A stretch of 33,749 nucleotides of DNA, taken from positions 1-33,749 of the IMG/VR virus record IMGVR_UViG_3300031857_000737. One strand, 5' to 3'. Of the stretch, positions 14,874-21,160 are shown piece after piece (position 1 is the stretch's first letter; every line of letters begins with the position of its first letter). Source of the stretch: a virus. A program made the translations under genes and the position numbers. The notes beneath the pieces were generated by a model. The model saw only the letters and a list, made by a program, of their open reading frames with translations, was not told the origin of the DNA and made no database searches.

Positions 14874-15139
14874 GGATGCCTCGGCAAGCCTCGGTTTGCC
14901 ATCGATGCGAAAGCGTCAACGCTCTTTAACAACCCGCTGCTAGTGTCGGTGCATGTGACAGATGCACTATGGACTAGCGTGAATGATGCATACGTCAATG
15001 TGTCATGCACCATCACACATGGTGCTGAAAATGTGTGAGCTTCCCCGAGTGAGAGTGGGTGCTCTTGCGTTAGGGGGTTTTCTTCAGCGTTGCGAGTCAG
15101 CGCTGAACAAAGCAATGGCTTTTCCGAAAGGAAACAAAC
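14874..15139 (+). ncRNA. Long leader or small RNA downstream of P4
   Basis: No ORF with a ribosome site is seen. Short hairpins are possible: GGCAA/TTGCC near 14,882, AGAG-TGGGTG-CTCT near 15,052 and CAGCG/CGCTG near 15,086-15,106. It may be an untranslated leader of the 15140 gene or an independent RNA. The open frame running through 14844-15038 would start inside the -35 box, so it is not called. Confidence 0.3.
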
Positions 15140-15337
15140 ATGTGGAATAAGCAAGGCATGCAAGTGAAGGCAACGTATCACGGCAAGTATGTGTCGGGCG
15201 TTGTCACATCTAGCCGCGTCAAGTATGGCGGCACAGTGCAGCACACCATCTCCCTCAATGCACCTATCATGCTGCGTTGGCGCAGTGAGCCGGTGCATAC
15301 TGTTCTGGTTGACGACGACAACGTTGTCCTTTCCTGA
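15140..15337 (+). CDS. Small beta-rich hypothetical protein
   Basis: 65 residues: VKATYHGKYVSGVVTSSRVK then GGTVQHTISLNAPIMLRW and VHTVLVDDDNV, reading as a small five-strand SH3-like barrel. The leader CCGAAAGGAAACAAAC precedes the ATG. Similar short beta proteins are frequent among early phage genes, function unknown. It is followed 11 bases later by a micro-ORF with the same leader. Confidence 0.68.
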   Translation: MWNKQGMQVKATYHGKYVSGVVTSSRVKYGGTVQHTISLNAPIMLRWRSEPVHTVLVDDDNVVLS

Positions 15338-15348
15338 AAGGAAACATC

Positions 15349-15423
15349 ATGACATACACACTGCTTGTGCTATTCGCTCCCATCATTCTGATGGGCATCG
15401 CCATCATCATCGCTGGAGAATAA
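15349..15423 (+). CDS. 24-residue membrane microprotein
   Basis: MTYTLLVLFAPIILMGIAII plus IAGE: one hydrophobic helix covering nearly the whole product. CCTGAAAGGAAACATC stands directly before the ATG, the same leader used by neighbouring genes, which supports translation. The stop codon is followed within ten bases by promoter P5. Confidence 0.6.
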   Translation: MTYTLLVLFAPIILMGIAIIIAGE

Positions 15424-15431
15424 CCCCACGC

Positions 15432-15461
15432 TTTACTCGGCTTTGATAACGTCGATATAAT
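15432..15461 (+). promoter_or_regulatory. Early promoter P5
   Basis: TTTACT (15432-15437), 18 bp, TATAAT (15456-15461). The spacer CGGCTTT...AACGTCGA is almost the same as in P6. The leader lacks the GCATCCCATCG block and a clear hairpin, and uses CAAAGGACACACC as ribosome site. Confidence 0.83.
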
Positions 15462-15498
15462 TGTCGGCATCACTTCCTCCTCACACAAAGGACACACC

Positions 15499-15717
15499 AT
15501 GTACATGAACGCAATGGTCACAGAATGCGACGTCACTGGTGCCCGTTATGATGCACCAGTTGCGGGTTCATATGCGGTAGCACGTGGTGCTACAGGGCGT
15601 TGGTGTGTAGTGCTTGCCTTCGGCCCAGAGGCAACAAAGCAACATGCTGGTAAGCTGTTGAGCGAAGACGATGTAAGAAACATCGTCGAAGCAAAGGGGG
15701 AATGGCTCGACTATTAA
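15499..15717 (+). CDS. Small hypothetical early protein
   Basis: 72 residues: YMNAMVTECDVTGARYDAPV, GSYAVARGATGRWCVVLAFG, then a helix SEDDVRNIVEAKGEWLDY. It reads as a mixed alpha/beta small domain with no recognised family. It has its own promoter (P5) and an AAAGGA site eight bases before the ATG. Promoter P6 begins eight bases after its stop. Confidence 0.7.
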   Translation: MYMNAMVTECDVTGARYDAPVAGSYAVARGATGRWCVVLAFGPEATKQHAGKLLSEDDVRNIVEAKGEWLDY

Positions 15718-15725
15718 CCCCACGC

Positions 15726-15755
15726 TTTACTCGGCTTTCACAACGTCGATATAAT
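15726..15755 (+). promoter_or_regulatory. Early promoter P6
   Basis: TTTACT (15726-15731), 18 bp, TATAAT (15750-15755), then GCATCCCATCG and a perfect hairpin GCAGC-ACTTC-GCTGC (15767-15781) before CCTGAAAGGACACAAC and GTG 15804. Confidence 0.85.
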
Positions 15756-15803
15756 GCATCCCATCGGCAGCACTTCGCTGCTCTCTTCCTGAAAGGACAC
15801 AAC

Positions 15804-15983
15804 GTGAACGACATCATCTCCGCCATCCGCCGCACCCTGCAACGTAAGCTTGCCCGCTACGTCATCACCGTCTATTGGGAAGGCGACACGTTCAAGCACT
15901 ATACATTCAAGCGTAATGAAATCAGGGAATGGGTTGACGCCTACCCTGCCGACGTTGACACCATCGTCATTGCCCGTTACTAA
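15804..15983 (+). CDS. Small hypothetical early protein (GTG start)
   Basis: 59 residues: a basic helix (NDIISAIRRTLQRKLARYV), then strands (ITVYWEGDTFKHYTFKR) and EIREWVDAYPADVDTIVIARY. The GTG is set by the CCTGAAAGGACACAAC leader; an upstream ATG in frame lies in the previous gene and before the promoter. No family recognised. Confidence 0.68.
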   Translation: MNDIISAIRRTLQRKLARYVITVYWEGDTFKHYTFKRNEIREWVDAYPADVDTIVIARY

Positions 15984-16010
15984 CCCTCCGCTTTCCTGAA
16001 AGGAAACACC

Positions 16011-16418
16011 ATGACATTGTCCGCATCAATCGCAGGTAAAGTATTCGTCTACTTCAATCTGCATCGCAAGTGCCTCAGCATCAAGGCGCTGGAGGGTGAA
16101 TACAAGGGTAAGGTGATAGGCTATGCCGACACGGTGGCGCTGCACAATTGCAAGTTCAAGGTGTCAGAGGCAGGGCGTCAGCGTGTCATCCGTGAGAAGC
16201 GCAAGAATGTGCATGCTGGTGTTGTCGGACACCTCATAAGCCTCAATCCCTGCGGCTATTTCATCGACGCCATCAAGAACATCGGCAGCCCCGTCAAATA
16301 TAACCCATACAAATATACGTCATTCGTTCATGCTGTGAACGAGACACCTGTACATGAGGCACGACACGTTGCCATCATTGCCAGCAATGGCAAGGCTTCC
16401 ATCTTTGCGGAGACTTAA
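16011..16418 (+). CDS. Hypothetical protein (135 aa)
   Basis: 135 residues: KVFVYFNLHRKCLSIKALEG, then a middle with EAGRQRVIREKRKNVHAGVVG and a strand-rich end. The pattern of viewing codes such as VFVYFNLHRKCLSIKA...GHLISL resembles short phage proteins of unknown role. Its leader CCTGAAAGGAAACACC follows the previous stop at once, after TAACCCTCCGCTTT. That sequence looks like a promoter cassette from which the -35 to hairpin part has been deleted, so it is probably co-transcribed from P6. Confidence 0.7.
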   Translation: MTLSASIAGKVFVYFNLHRKCLSIKALEGEYKGKVIGYADTVALHNCKFKVSEAGRQRVIREKRKNVHAGVVGHLISLNPCGYFIDAIKNIGSPVKYNPYKYTSFVHAVNETPVHEARHVAIIASNGKASIFAET

Positions 16419-16420
16419 AC

Positions 16421-16639
16421 ATGCTCTCACATCGTTTCTACCTATCAGGTGGCAGCAACGGCTGGTGCATCAACGACGCAGCAATGGGCATGCCAGTGTG
16501 TGCTGACAAGCGTACACCACAGGCTGCGTTGGAGGTGGCGAAGGAGCTGAAGCTCGACATCTCCCCGCAGATGTGGTGCAGGAACACGCTGCAATGGGTT
16601 GACATCGTTGCCACGCTGTACAAAAGCCCCTCTGCTTGA
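16421..16639 (+). CDS. Small hypothetical protein
   Basis: 72 residues: FYLSGGSNGWCINDAAMGMP then a helix (TPQAALEVAKELKLDISP) and a Trp-containing end. It starts two bases after the preceding stop, so the genes are probably translated together. Its stop TGA is part of the -35 box of promoter P7. No family recognised. Confidence 0.65.
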   Translation: MLSHRFYLSGGSNGWCINDAAMGMPVCADKRTPQAALEVAKELKLDISPQMWCRNTLQWVDIVATLYKSPSA

Positions 16640-16665
16640 CTCAACAAATATCTTTCGCTTACACT
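16636..16665 (+). promoter_or_regulatory. Early promoter P7
   Basis: TTGACT (16636-16641), 18 bp, TACACT (16660-16665). The spacer differs from the other copies, but the box spacing is identical. It is followed by a duplicated hairpin and the leader TCTGAAAGAAACATC before ATG 16735. Confidence 0.7.
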
Positions 16666-16674
16666 TCAATCCGT

Positions 16675-16714
16675 CGCAGCAATGTCGCTGCAACAAACGC
16701 AGCAATGTCGCTGC
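16675..16714 (+). repeat. Tandem duplicated leader hairpin
   Basis: A 17-base unit, CGCAGCAATGTCGCTGC, occurs at 16675-16691 and again at 16698-16714. Each forms a 5-bp stem GCAGC/GCTGC with loop AATGTC. P6 has a single hairpin with the same stem but a different loop. The pair lies in the untranslated leader between P7 and the ribosome site. Confidence 0.8.
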
Positions 16715-16734
16715 CTCCTTCTGAAAGAAACATC

Positions 16735-17589
16735 ATGCGTCAATCCCTCATCTTCTCCCGTCGCACCGACAACGGCATCATGTCTGCAAACGACATCATG
16801 TCCCGTGCTCCTGCCGTGTTCTCTGACACGAAGGCATCACGACTGACCGACCGTTACCAATCTCTGCGTACTAGCGACCTGCTGCCTGTCATGGCAGACT
16901 ACGGCTACTTCCCGACACAGGCTGCACAGAAGCGTGTGACGAAGGCATCGCCGGTTGCTGCCGAGCATAAGACACACATGGTTGCGTTTGCCAAGCATGA
17001 CGACAACGGCAACGGTAATGTGAGAGGCGAGATCATTGTGTACAACAGCCACGACGGCACCTCTGCAGTGCGGTTGTTTGCTGGTGCCTATCGCTTCATC
17101 TGCAGCAACGGCATCGTTGCTGGTGAAGGCATGCAACAGCGCATCCATCACACTGTCAAGTCGCTGGCAAACTTCGAGGAGTCGCTGCGTACCACCGTCA
17201 GCAATCTGCCGATGGTGCTGGCAGCGCTTGAGGCTGCACGTAACATCACCCTCGACGGACAACAGCGCTATGAGCTGGCGAAGCAAGCGGTGATGAAGCG
17301 TTGGGGCTTGTTCGACGACACCATCGTCGACGTTGACGGACGCCCCGTGAAGGGCAGCTATGCCACGACGAAGACCATTGCTGATGCTCTCGGTGTACAG
17401 CGTAGTGAAGACGACTTGTCCGACGCCTTCACTGTGTGGAATCGCATTCAGGAGAATGTGTTGCGTGGCAACGTGATGATCAAGTCCATCACCGACAACA
17501 ACGTCGGCATGCGTAAGGCTCGACCCATCACCGCAGTGGCAGAGCATGTCCGTGTCAACACGGAGTTGTTCGACCTGCTGCCTGCATAA
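16735..17589 (+). CDS. DUF932-like phage protein
   Basis: 284 residues. The centre has VRLFAGAYRFICSNGIVAGE, the mark of DUF932 (also called DUF945 in plasmids and phages): a strand-rich N-terminal half, the R-x-x-CxNG-x segment, and a helical C-terminal half (LANFEESLRTTVSNLPMVLAAL). Members are frequent on mobile elements and are of unknown function. The start is set by the leader after P7; an in-frame ATG 99 bases earlier would put the promoter and hairpins in the coding region. It is the largest gene of the early cassette array. Confidence 0.8.
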   Translation: MRQSLIFSRRTDNGIMSANDIMSRAPAVFSDTKASRLTDRYQSLRTSDLLPVMADYGYFPTQAAQKRVTKASPVAAEHKTHMVAFAKHDDNGNGNVRGEIIVYNSHDGTSAVRLFAGAYRFICSNGIVAGEGMQQRIHHTVKSLANFEESLRTTVSNLPMVLAALEAARNITLDGQQRYELAKQAVMKRWGLFDDTIVDVDGRPVKGSYATTKTIADALGVQRSEDDLSDAFTVWNRIQENVLRGNVMIKSITDNNVGMRKARPITAVAEHVRVNTELFDLLPA

Positions 17590-17602
17590 GGGCTGACGTC
17601 TT

Positions 17603-17728
17603 GTGACGTCATGCCCTCAGCCTCCGAAGGTGTGGCCCTTCCCAACGTGGAAGGGTCTGCCTTACAAGCCTCCGAAGAAGCCTAAGCCTGAGCCGGTGTG
17701 GAAGACAACTCCCCCGGCTCCTTTTTGA
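17603..17728 (+). CDS. Possible proline-rich small protein
   Basis: From GTG 17603 an open frame of 41 residues reads VTSCPQPPKVWPFPTWKGLP then YKPPKKPKPEPVWKTTPPAPF, with Pro, Lys and Trp in a regular pattern. AAGGG lies about 11 bases upstream, which is long. The frame overlaps hairpins and a terminator-like element, and its TGA overlaps the next gene's ribosome site. The composition is unlike random sequence, but a purely structural RNA region is the alternative. Confidence 0.35.
   Translation: MTSCPQPPKVWPFPTWKGLPYKPPKKPKPEPVWKTTPPAPF
17690..17726 (+). terminator. Intrinsic terminator after DUF932-like gene
   Basis: GAGCCGG (17690-17696) and CCGGCTC (17714-17720) form a perfect 7-bp stem with a 17-base loop, followed by CTTTTTG. 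Two more hairpins precede it: GACGTC-TTGT-GACGTC near 17,596-17,611 and CCCTTCC-CAACGT-GGAAGGG (17636-17655). It ends the early cassette region. Confidence 0.62.
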
Positions 17729-17738
17729 AGGAACACAT

Positions 17739-17930
17739 ATGCAACACGTTTGGGTAGTGGAGTCTCTTGGTGACGACACACCAACATTGTTATCGGTGCA
17801 TACCGATAAAGAATCAGCCAATGCAGCCCGCGATGCTTACGTCAAGAGCTACAGATATGGCGGCATTCAATCCGATTATTGGATTCACTCTATGAAACTC
17901 AACCCGTGTTTGGTTGAGGATGATATTTGA
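17739..17930 (+). CDS. Small hypothetical protein
   Basis: 63 residues: VWVVESLGDDTPTLLSVHTD, then a helix KESANAARDAYVKSY and DYWIHSMKL. It reads as a small alpha/beta domain of a type common in phages, with strand, helix, strand. GAAGGA is placed nine bases before the ATG. No specific function is visible. Confidence 0.65.
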   Translation: MQHVWVVESLGDDTPTLLSVHTDKESANAARDAYVKSYRYGGIQSDYWIHSMKLNPCLVEDDI

Positions 17931-17947
17931 AAACGAAAGGACATCAC

Positions 17948-18214
17948 ATGAAAACCTTCACCGTCATCATCTACAGCGATCCCGGTCATGCTTGGGCTAA
18001 ATGTCGTAGAGAGGTATTGAGCAACCTCGGCATTGCTAACAAGGTGTCAGCGTATTCCTATCAGCGTGGAGACTACGTCTACCTTGAAGAGGATTGCGAC
18101 TACCCTCTGCTGGTGGATGCGTTGCGTCAGCGTAACACCCGCGTCAAATGCGTAGAGCGTAGTGCCAACAACAGCAGCCGCATCCGTGGCTATGAACGCT
18201 ACGTGAATGTCTGA
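17948..18214 (+). CDS. Small hypothetical protein
   Basis: 88 residues from ATG 17948 (MKTFTVIIYSDPGHAWAKCR), chosen for the GAAAGGA site upstream. The pattern TVIIYSDPGHAWAKC, then RGDYVYLEEDCDYPLLVDAL, resembles short phage proteins with a strand-helix-strand fold that keep SDPGHAW. Function unknown. Its end overlaps a following 24-codon frame by eight bases. Confidence 0.7.
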   Translation: MKTFTVIIYSDPGHAWAKCRREVLSNLGIANKVSAYSYQRGDYVYLEEDCDYPLLVDALRQRNTRVKCVERSANNSSRIRGYERYVNV

Positions 18215-18281
18215 CGACGACAGCATATTCTGGGCAGCAGCTATATTGGCGCTGCCCTTCTTCCTTCAATTCATTGTGTGA
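18207..18281 (+). CDS. 24-residue membrane microprotein
   Basis: MSDDDSIFWAAAILALPFFL then QFIV: an acidic start followed by one hydrophobic helix. It overlaps the previous gene's end by eight bases and lies five bases before the next start, so it fills an otherwise empty gap exactly. Evidence is context and hydrophobicity; no clear ribosome site is seen. Confidence 0.5.
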   Translation: MSDDDSIFWAAAILALPFFLQFIV

Positions 18282-18285
18282 ACAA

Positions 18286-18429
18286 ATGAACATCGAACAA
18301 ACCCTGTTGGAAATACGTAGCCGTAATGAAGAACGTCTGCGTGATGCCATCGCTAGGATGGGTACAAAATATCTTCTGCATCCTGCTAACAGGGTGAAGA
18401 AGCTTTCGAAGAAAGGAAAACGCAAGTGA
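18286..18429 (+). CDS. Small basic hypothetical protein
   Basis: 47 residues: MNIEQTLLEIRSRNEERLRD, then AIARMGTKYLLHPANRVKK and a Lys-rich end (LSKKGKRK). Helical N-terminus and basic tail suggest nucleic-acid contact. The stop overlaps the GTG of the next gene (GTGA). No family recognised. Confidence 0.6.
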   Translation: MNIEQTLLEIRSRNEERLRDAIARMGTKYLLHPANRVKKLSKKGKRK

Positions 18430-18635
18430 TAAGCGAAGTCGATCTGCGTGATTGGGAACAGCTTGATACAGTGCCGCTGTATTCTGTGCCGCGTAACACC
18501 TACATCAAATTGGGTGACGACTACTTCTTCTTCGATCACATCGATGGCATGTATTCATTCTGTCTCGACATGAATAATATGGTCTATCACATCATGGCAA
18601 CAACCCCTGTCATTCCTCTGAGGAAACCTGCATGA
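18426..18635 (+). CDS. Small hypothetical protein (GTG start)
   Basis: 69 residues beginning at GTG 18426, coupled to the previous stop. The sequence LDTVPLYSVPRNTYIKLGDD then YFFFDHIDGMYSFCLDMNN is typical of a short beta-rich phage protein of unknown function. AAAGGAAAA lies before the GTG. It overlaps the ADP-ribosylglycohydrolase start by four bases. Confidence 0.65.
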   Translation: MISEVDLRDWEQLDTVPLYSVPRNTYIKLGDDYFFFDHIDGMYSFCLDMNNMVYHIMATTPVIPLRKPA

Positions 18636-19459
18636 AACGTGAACAAGTTGTCGGTATGTTCGTCGGCGTATTCCTTGGCGATATGCTGGGTGCGCCATAC
18701 GAGTTTCAAGATGAGATGGACGTTGACGACGTTGTTCTCAAGACAGGCGGCGCTCACAAGGTGTCGTTGGGCGAATACACCGACGACGGAGCGCTGACGT
18801 TAGCTCTTGCAGAGAGCTACATTGCCCGTGGCTGCTTCGATGCACACGATGCCAGCAATCGGTTTAAGCAATGGAAGACCACTGGCAAGTATGGCACACG
18901 TGGCTATGCCTTCGACATTGGACGCACCACTGCAGCAGCCATCGACAGGATGCCTTCTGTTGTGTACGCTGCAGATGGTGGAGACATGGACAGTGGCAAC
19001 GGTAGCATGATGCGTATTGCTGCCTGCATTGCTGCCAACCACAACAACCCAATGAAGGCATTAGCAGATAGTATAGCTGCCAGCCTGATGACGCATGGCA
19101 ACAGCGACATCCTCGCCTATACCACAGCATATGTCGATGAGATATTTAATGGAGCAATGTCGCGATATAAGTCGCTGAAGTCTCATCCAAATAAATATGC
19201 CCATGCCAGAGGCACGGTGATGTATGCATACAACGCTGCTCGACATGCCCTGCATCATGGTGGCAGAGATGGTGGCGCTGTGCTGCGTCATGCCATATCA
19301 TATGGACACGACACCGACACCAACGCTGCCATTGCTGGTGCTTGGGTAGGTGCGAAGTATGGCATCGATTGCTTCCCACAGGAATATATCGATGTGCTGC
19401 AGAATAAGCAACGCATCTTCGATGTGGCAAATAAGTTGTTTGAGATGGGAGAGATGTGA
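18632..19459 (+). CDS. ADP-ribosylglycohydrolase family protein
   Basis: 275 residues, all-helical. Signature motifs are in order: GDMLGAPYEF (16-25), YTDDGALTLALAES (from 49; Asp ligands for one Mg2+), a middle GNGSMMRIA, and HDTDTNAAIAGAWVGAKYG (from 226; Asp ligands for the second Mg2+). The family (DraG/ARH) removes ADP-ribose from proteins or nucleic acids, or hydrolyses related compounds. In a phage it may reverse host ADP-ribosylation, including modification by defence systems, or act in NAD-derived metabolism. Neither target can be read from the sequence. It starts in ATGA overlap with the upstream gene, and the next gene's ATG overlaps its stop. Confidence 0.88.
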   Translation: MKREQVVGMFVGVFLGDMLGAPYEFQDEMDVDDVVLKTGGAHKVSLGEYTDDGALTLALAESYIARGCFDAHDASNRFKQWKTTGKYGTRGYAFDIGRTTAAAIDRMPSVVYAADGGDMDSGNGSMMRIAACIAANHNNPMKALADSIAASLMTHGNSDILAYTTAYVDEIFNGAMSRYKSLKSHPNKYAHARGTVMYAYNAARHALHHGGRDGGAVLRHAISYGHDTDTNAAIAGAWVGAKYGIDCFPQEYIDVLQNKQRIFDVANKLFEMGEM

Positions 19460-19824
19460 TGACCGACCTTCGCAGAATGCGTGAAGCCGACTACCATCCC
19501 GACCGCTGGATGATATTGAAGATATTTGAACGTGAGTCTGCAAAGACTCACTATCGCGTCTTTGCTACATGGGGTGGCAGCTATCTCGGTGGTCAATCAT
19601 GGCAGATGAACAGTGGCATCGTCTCAGTTGATGAGGATGATGCATATTTCTATTTCAATGGTTCTTCTGGTAGCGTCTATGCCTGCCACAAGAGTGATGG
19701 TGCATATGGTGCATTCTCCTTTGGACTATCGCAGCTTCATTACATGATGGAGCAGGCAAGAGGCATGATAGAAGTGATTGAAATGCCTGAACATACAAAC
19801 TGGAAAGGACTAAAATATGACTGA
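19459..19824 (+). CDS. Hypothetical protein (121 aa)
   Basis: 121 residues: basic head MTDLRRMREADYHPDRWMIL, then beta-rich HYRVFATWGGSYLGGQSWQM, SGIVSVDEDDAYFYFNGSSG and a helical end. The D-x-W-x-x-x-K...YRVFATWGGSYLGG-x-SW-x-MNSGI sequence resembles a phage family that I cannot name. ATG 19459 is preceded by GGGAG and shares its A with the stop of the previous gene (TGATG). Confidence 0.7.
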   Translation: MTDLRRMREADYHPDRWMILKIFERESAKTHYRVFATWGGSYLGGQSWQMNSGIVSVDEDDAYFYFNGSSGSVYACHKSDGAYGAFSFGLSQLHYMMEQARGMIEVIEMPEHTNWKGLKYD

Positions 19825-20011
19825 AACAATGGATTATTTAGCTAGCGACTTCGCACGTTGTGCCAGCAACCCGTTGCATGTTGAATGCAGCACATGCCTG
19901 CGTAACGTCAACATCAGTCCTGTCAAGCCTGACACGCGGCAGGTATGGATAGGATTTTGGGTGCTTGATACACCCTGTGCTTCACGTGTACCAATGGAGA
20001 CATCGAAATGA
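19817..20011 (+). CDS. Small cysteine-containing hypothetical protein
   Basis: 64 residues: MDYLASDFARCASNPLHVEC, then STCLRN and a Trp-rich part ending DTPCASRVPME. Cysteines C15, C24, C27 and a late Cys could form a small zinc site. AAAGGA precedes ATG 19817, and the end overlaps the next gene by four bases. No family recognised. Confidence 0.65.
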   Translation: MTETMDYLASDFARCASNPLHVECSTCLRNVNISPVKPDTRQVWIGFWVLDTPCASRVPMETSK

Positions 20012-20163
20012 AAATGTGTAACGGCACCTGTCAGCAGGGACGCAAAGAATGCAATTGCAACTACGACGAAGTCGATGAAATATATGTTGCATTCATCAAG
20101 AGGATAGTGCTTGTCACCATCATCTTCGTTTGCTTGATTGGCTATTTGATGGTGGCAGCATGA
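20008..20163 (+). CDS. Cys-rich single-span membrane protein
   Basis: 51 residues. The N-terminal 18 residues MKMCNGTCQQGRKECNCN carry four cysteines, and residues about 31-50 (RIVLVTIIFVCLIGYLMVAA) form one membrane helix. ATG overlaps with both neighbours (AAATGA upstream, ATGA downstream) support expression. A small membrane protein with a possible metal or redox head; function unknown. Confidence 0.62.
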   Translation: MKMCNGTCQQGRKECNCNYDEVDEIYVAFIKRIVLVTIIFVCLIGYLMVAA

Positions 20164-20459
20164 GCGGTGGATATTTCAACTACGATCAATATAAGATTGG
20201 ATATATCGTCCACTCCATTGAGCAGCTTGTTATTAATAATGACAGCAAAGAGCTTAATGACTGGGGAAATGCCAAAGGCAGAGGCTATTCCAAAGACACC
20301 ATCGAAGCCTTCGAAGAAGCCATCTTCTTTCTACGCACTGCACAGATATATGCACATCGCATAGATTGGTTGGTGAGTGGAGATGATGGTGAAGAAAACT
20401 TTCACATCCGTCTCAACAAAGAACTGGAAGAGGAACAGCATGATAAAGCTGAAACGTAA
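20160..20459 (+). CDS. Conserved small phage protein (SGGYFNYDQY type)
   Basis: 99 residues: MSGGYFNYDQYKIGYIVHSI then EQLVINN, a helix with YSKDTIEAFEEAIFFLRTAQ and RIDWLVSGDDGEENFHIRL. The pattern SGGYFxYxQ-x-I...A-x-IYAHRIDWLxSGDDGE-x-xF is one I recall from many unrelated phages; function unknown. ATG 20160 overlaps the previous stop as ATGA. Its stop codon follows the start of the next gene by 20 bases. Confidence 0.75.
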   Translation: MSGGYFNYDQYKIGYIVHSIEQLVINNDSKELNDWGNAKGRGYSKDTIEAFEEAIFFLRTAQIYAHRIDWLVSGDDGEENFHIRLNKELEEEQHDKAET

Positions 20460-20703
20460 CGAACGTGTCGTTGCTGTCATTCCGGAAATAATTACTGGTG
20501 CAGGCTATCGCAACAGTCCTCTGTGGGTCTACATTGTTGACAACATTGCTGGGACATACAGAGAAGAATGTTTACAGCCTGAAGACCAGAACGCTAGAAT
20601 GCGTGTGTTGTTTTCAACACTTGAAACAGCGCATGAGACGATGAAGGCTCTGGTGATGGTGAACAATGTTGTTCGTGAAGACATTCAACCACATGGGTAT
20701 TGA
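20440..20703 (+). CDS. Hypothetical protein (87 aa)
   Basis: 87 residues from ATG 20440 (MIKLKRNERVVAVIPEIITG); an earlier in-frame ATG lies within the previous gene. GAGGAA precedes it. It reads as strands at the start and a helix FSTLETAHETMKALVMVNNV at the end. No recognised family. Confidence 0.65.
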   Translation: MIKLKRNERVVAVIPEIITGAGYRNSPLWVYIVDNIAGTYREECLQPEDQNARMRVLFSTLETAHETMKALVMVNNVVREDIQPHGY

Positions 20704-20705
20704 CT

Positions 20706-20882
20706 ATGATCGATGACAAGTTTCAACAACTCTGCAATACCTTTGGCTTCGCCCCGTCACGGGCACTGCGGGAGTTGATTGATTGCGTGAGAACGCAGGA
20801 GATTGAGGCGTGTGTGCGTCTGGCCGAGGAGACGAAGGCTCCGTTTACAGCGGATGTAATTAGGGCAAGGAGTAACACATGA
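20706..20882 (+). CDS. Small helical hypothetical protein
   Basis: 58 residues: MIDDKFQQLCNTFGFAPSRA then LRELIDCVRTQEIEACVRLA. Short helical proteins with a LIDCVR-x-QEIEACVRLAEE-like segment occur beside other accessory phage genes. It begins the more GC-rich block of this region. The start at 20706 is preferred over a TTG six bases earlier; no good ribosome site is visible. Confidence 0.62.
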   Translation: MIDDKFQQLCNTFGFAPSRALRELIDCVRTQEIEACVRLAEETKAPFTADVIRARSNT

Positions 20883-21160
20883 CACAACCCGAAGCCCTGC
20901 GGCTGGCTGATGAGTGCGACGAAGGCATGGTTGATTTTCCAGATGTCGCTGCCGAACTGCGCCGCCTTCATGCTGAACTGGAGCGGTGCAAACAAGTGTG
21001 CTCTGCCACTTCTGAGAGTTGGCGGGCAGATGCTGAATCGTGGAATGCCCAGCGTGATGCGCTGCTGGAGGCGTTGAAGAACATTGAACACAGAACCAAC
21101 GATCCCGTGACTGTTGCAATGGCGCAGGTGGCTATTGCCAAAGCAGAGGAGAACACATGA
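20879..21160 (+). CDS. Accessory phage protein with ERCKQVCSAT module
   Basis: 93 residues: MTQPEALRLADECDEGMVDF, then helices AAELRRLHAELERCKQVC and SESWRADAESWNAQRDALLE. The ERCKQVCSATSESWR segment is closely repeated in the gene at 21632 (ARCKQVCAATAEAWR), showing a shared module. Such MTQPEALRLADxL-type proteins are typical accessory genes in proteobacterial phages. GC-rich codons set it apart from most of the window. The start is coupled by ATGA to the upstream gene. Confidence 0.72.
   Translation: MTQPEALRLADECDEGMVDFPDVAAELRRLHAELERCKQVCSATSESWRADAESWNAQRDALLEALKNIEHRTNDPVTVAMAQVAIAKAEENT

Noticed and set aside
14844-15038. Open frame of 64 codons on the plus strand
   Set aside because: It would start in the -35 box of promoter P4 and has no ribosome site; transcription would begin inside it.
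16675-16714. CRISPR-like repeat pair
   Set aside because: Only two copies with a 6-base gap; each is a hairpin in an mRNA leader.
16636-16734. N-terminal extension of the DUF932-like gene
   Set aside because: The added 33 codons lie over promoter P7 and the duplicated hairpins, and the standard leader stands right before ATG 16735.
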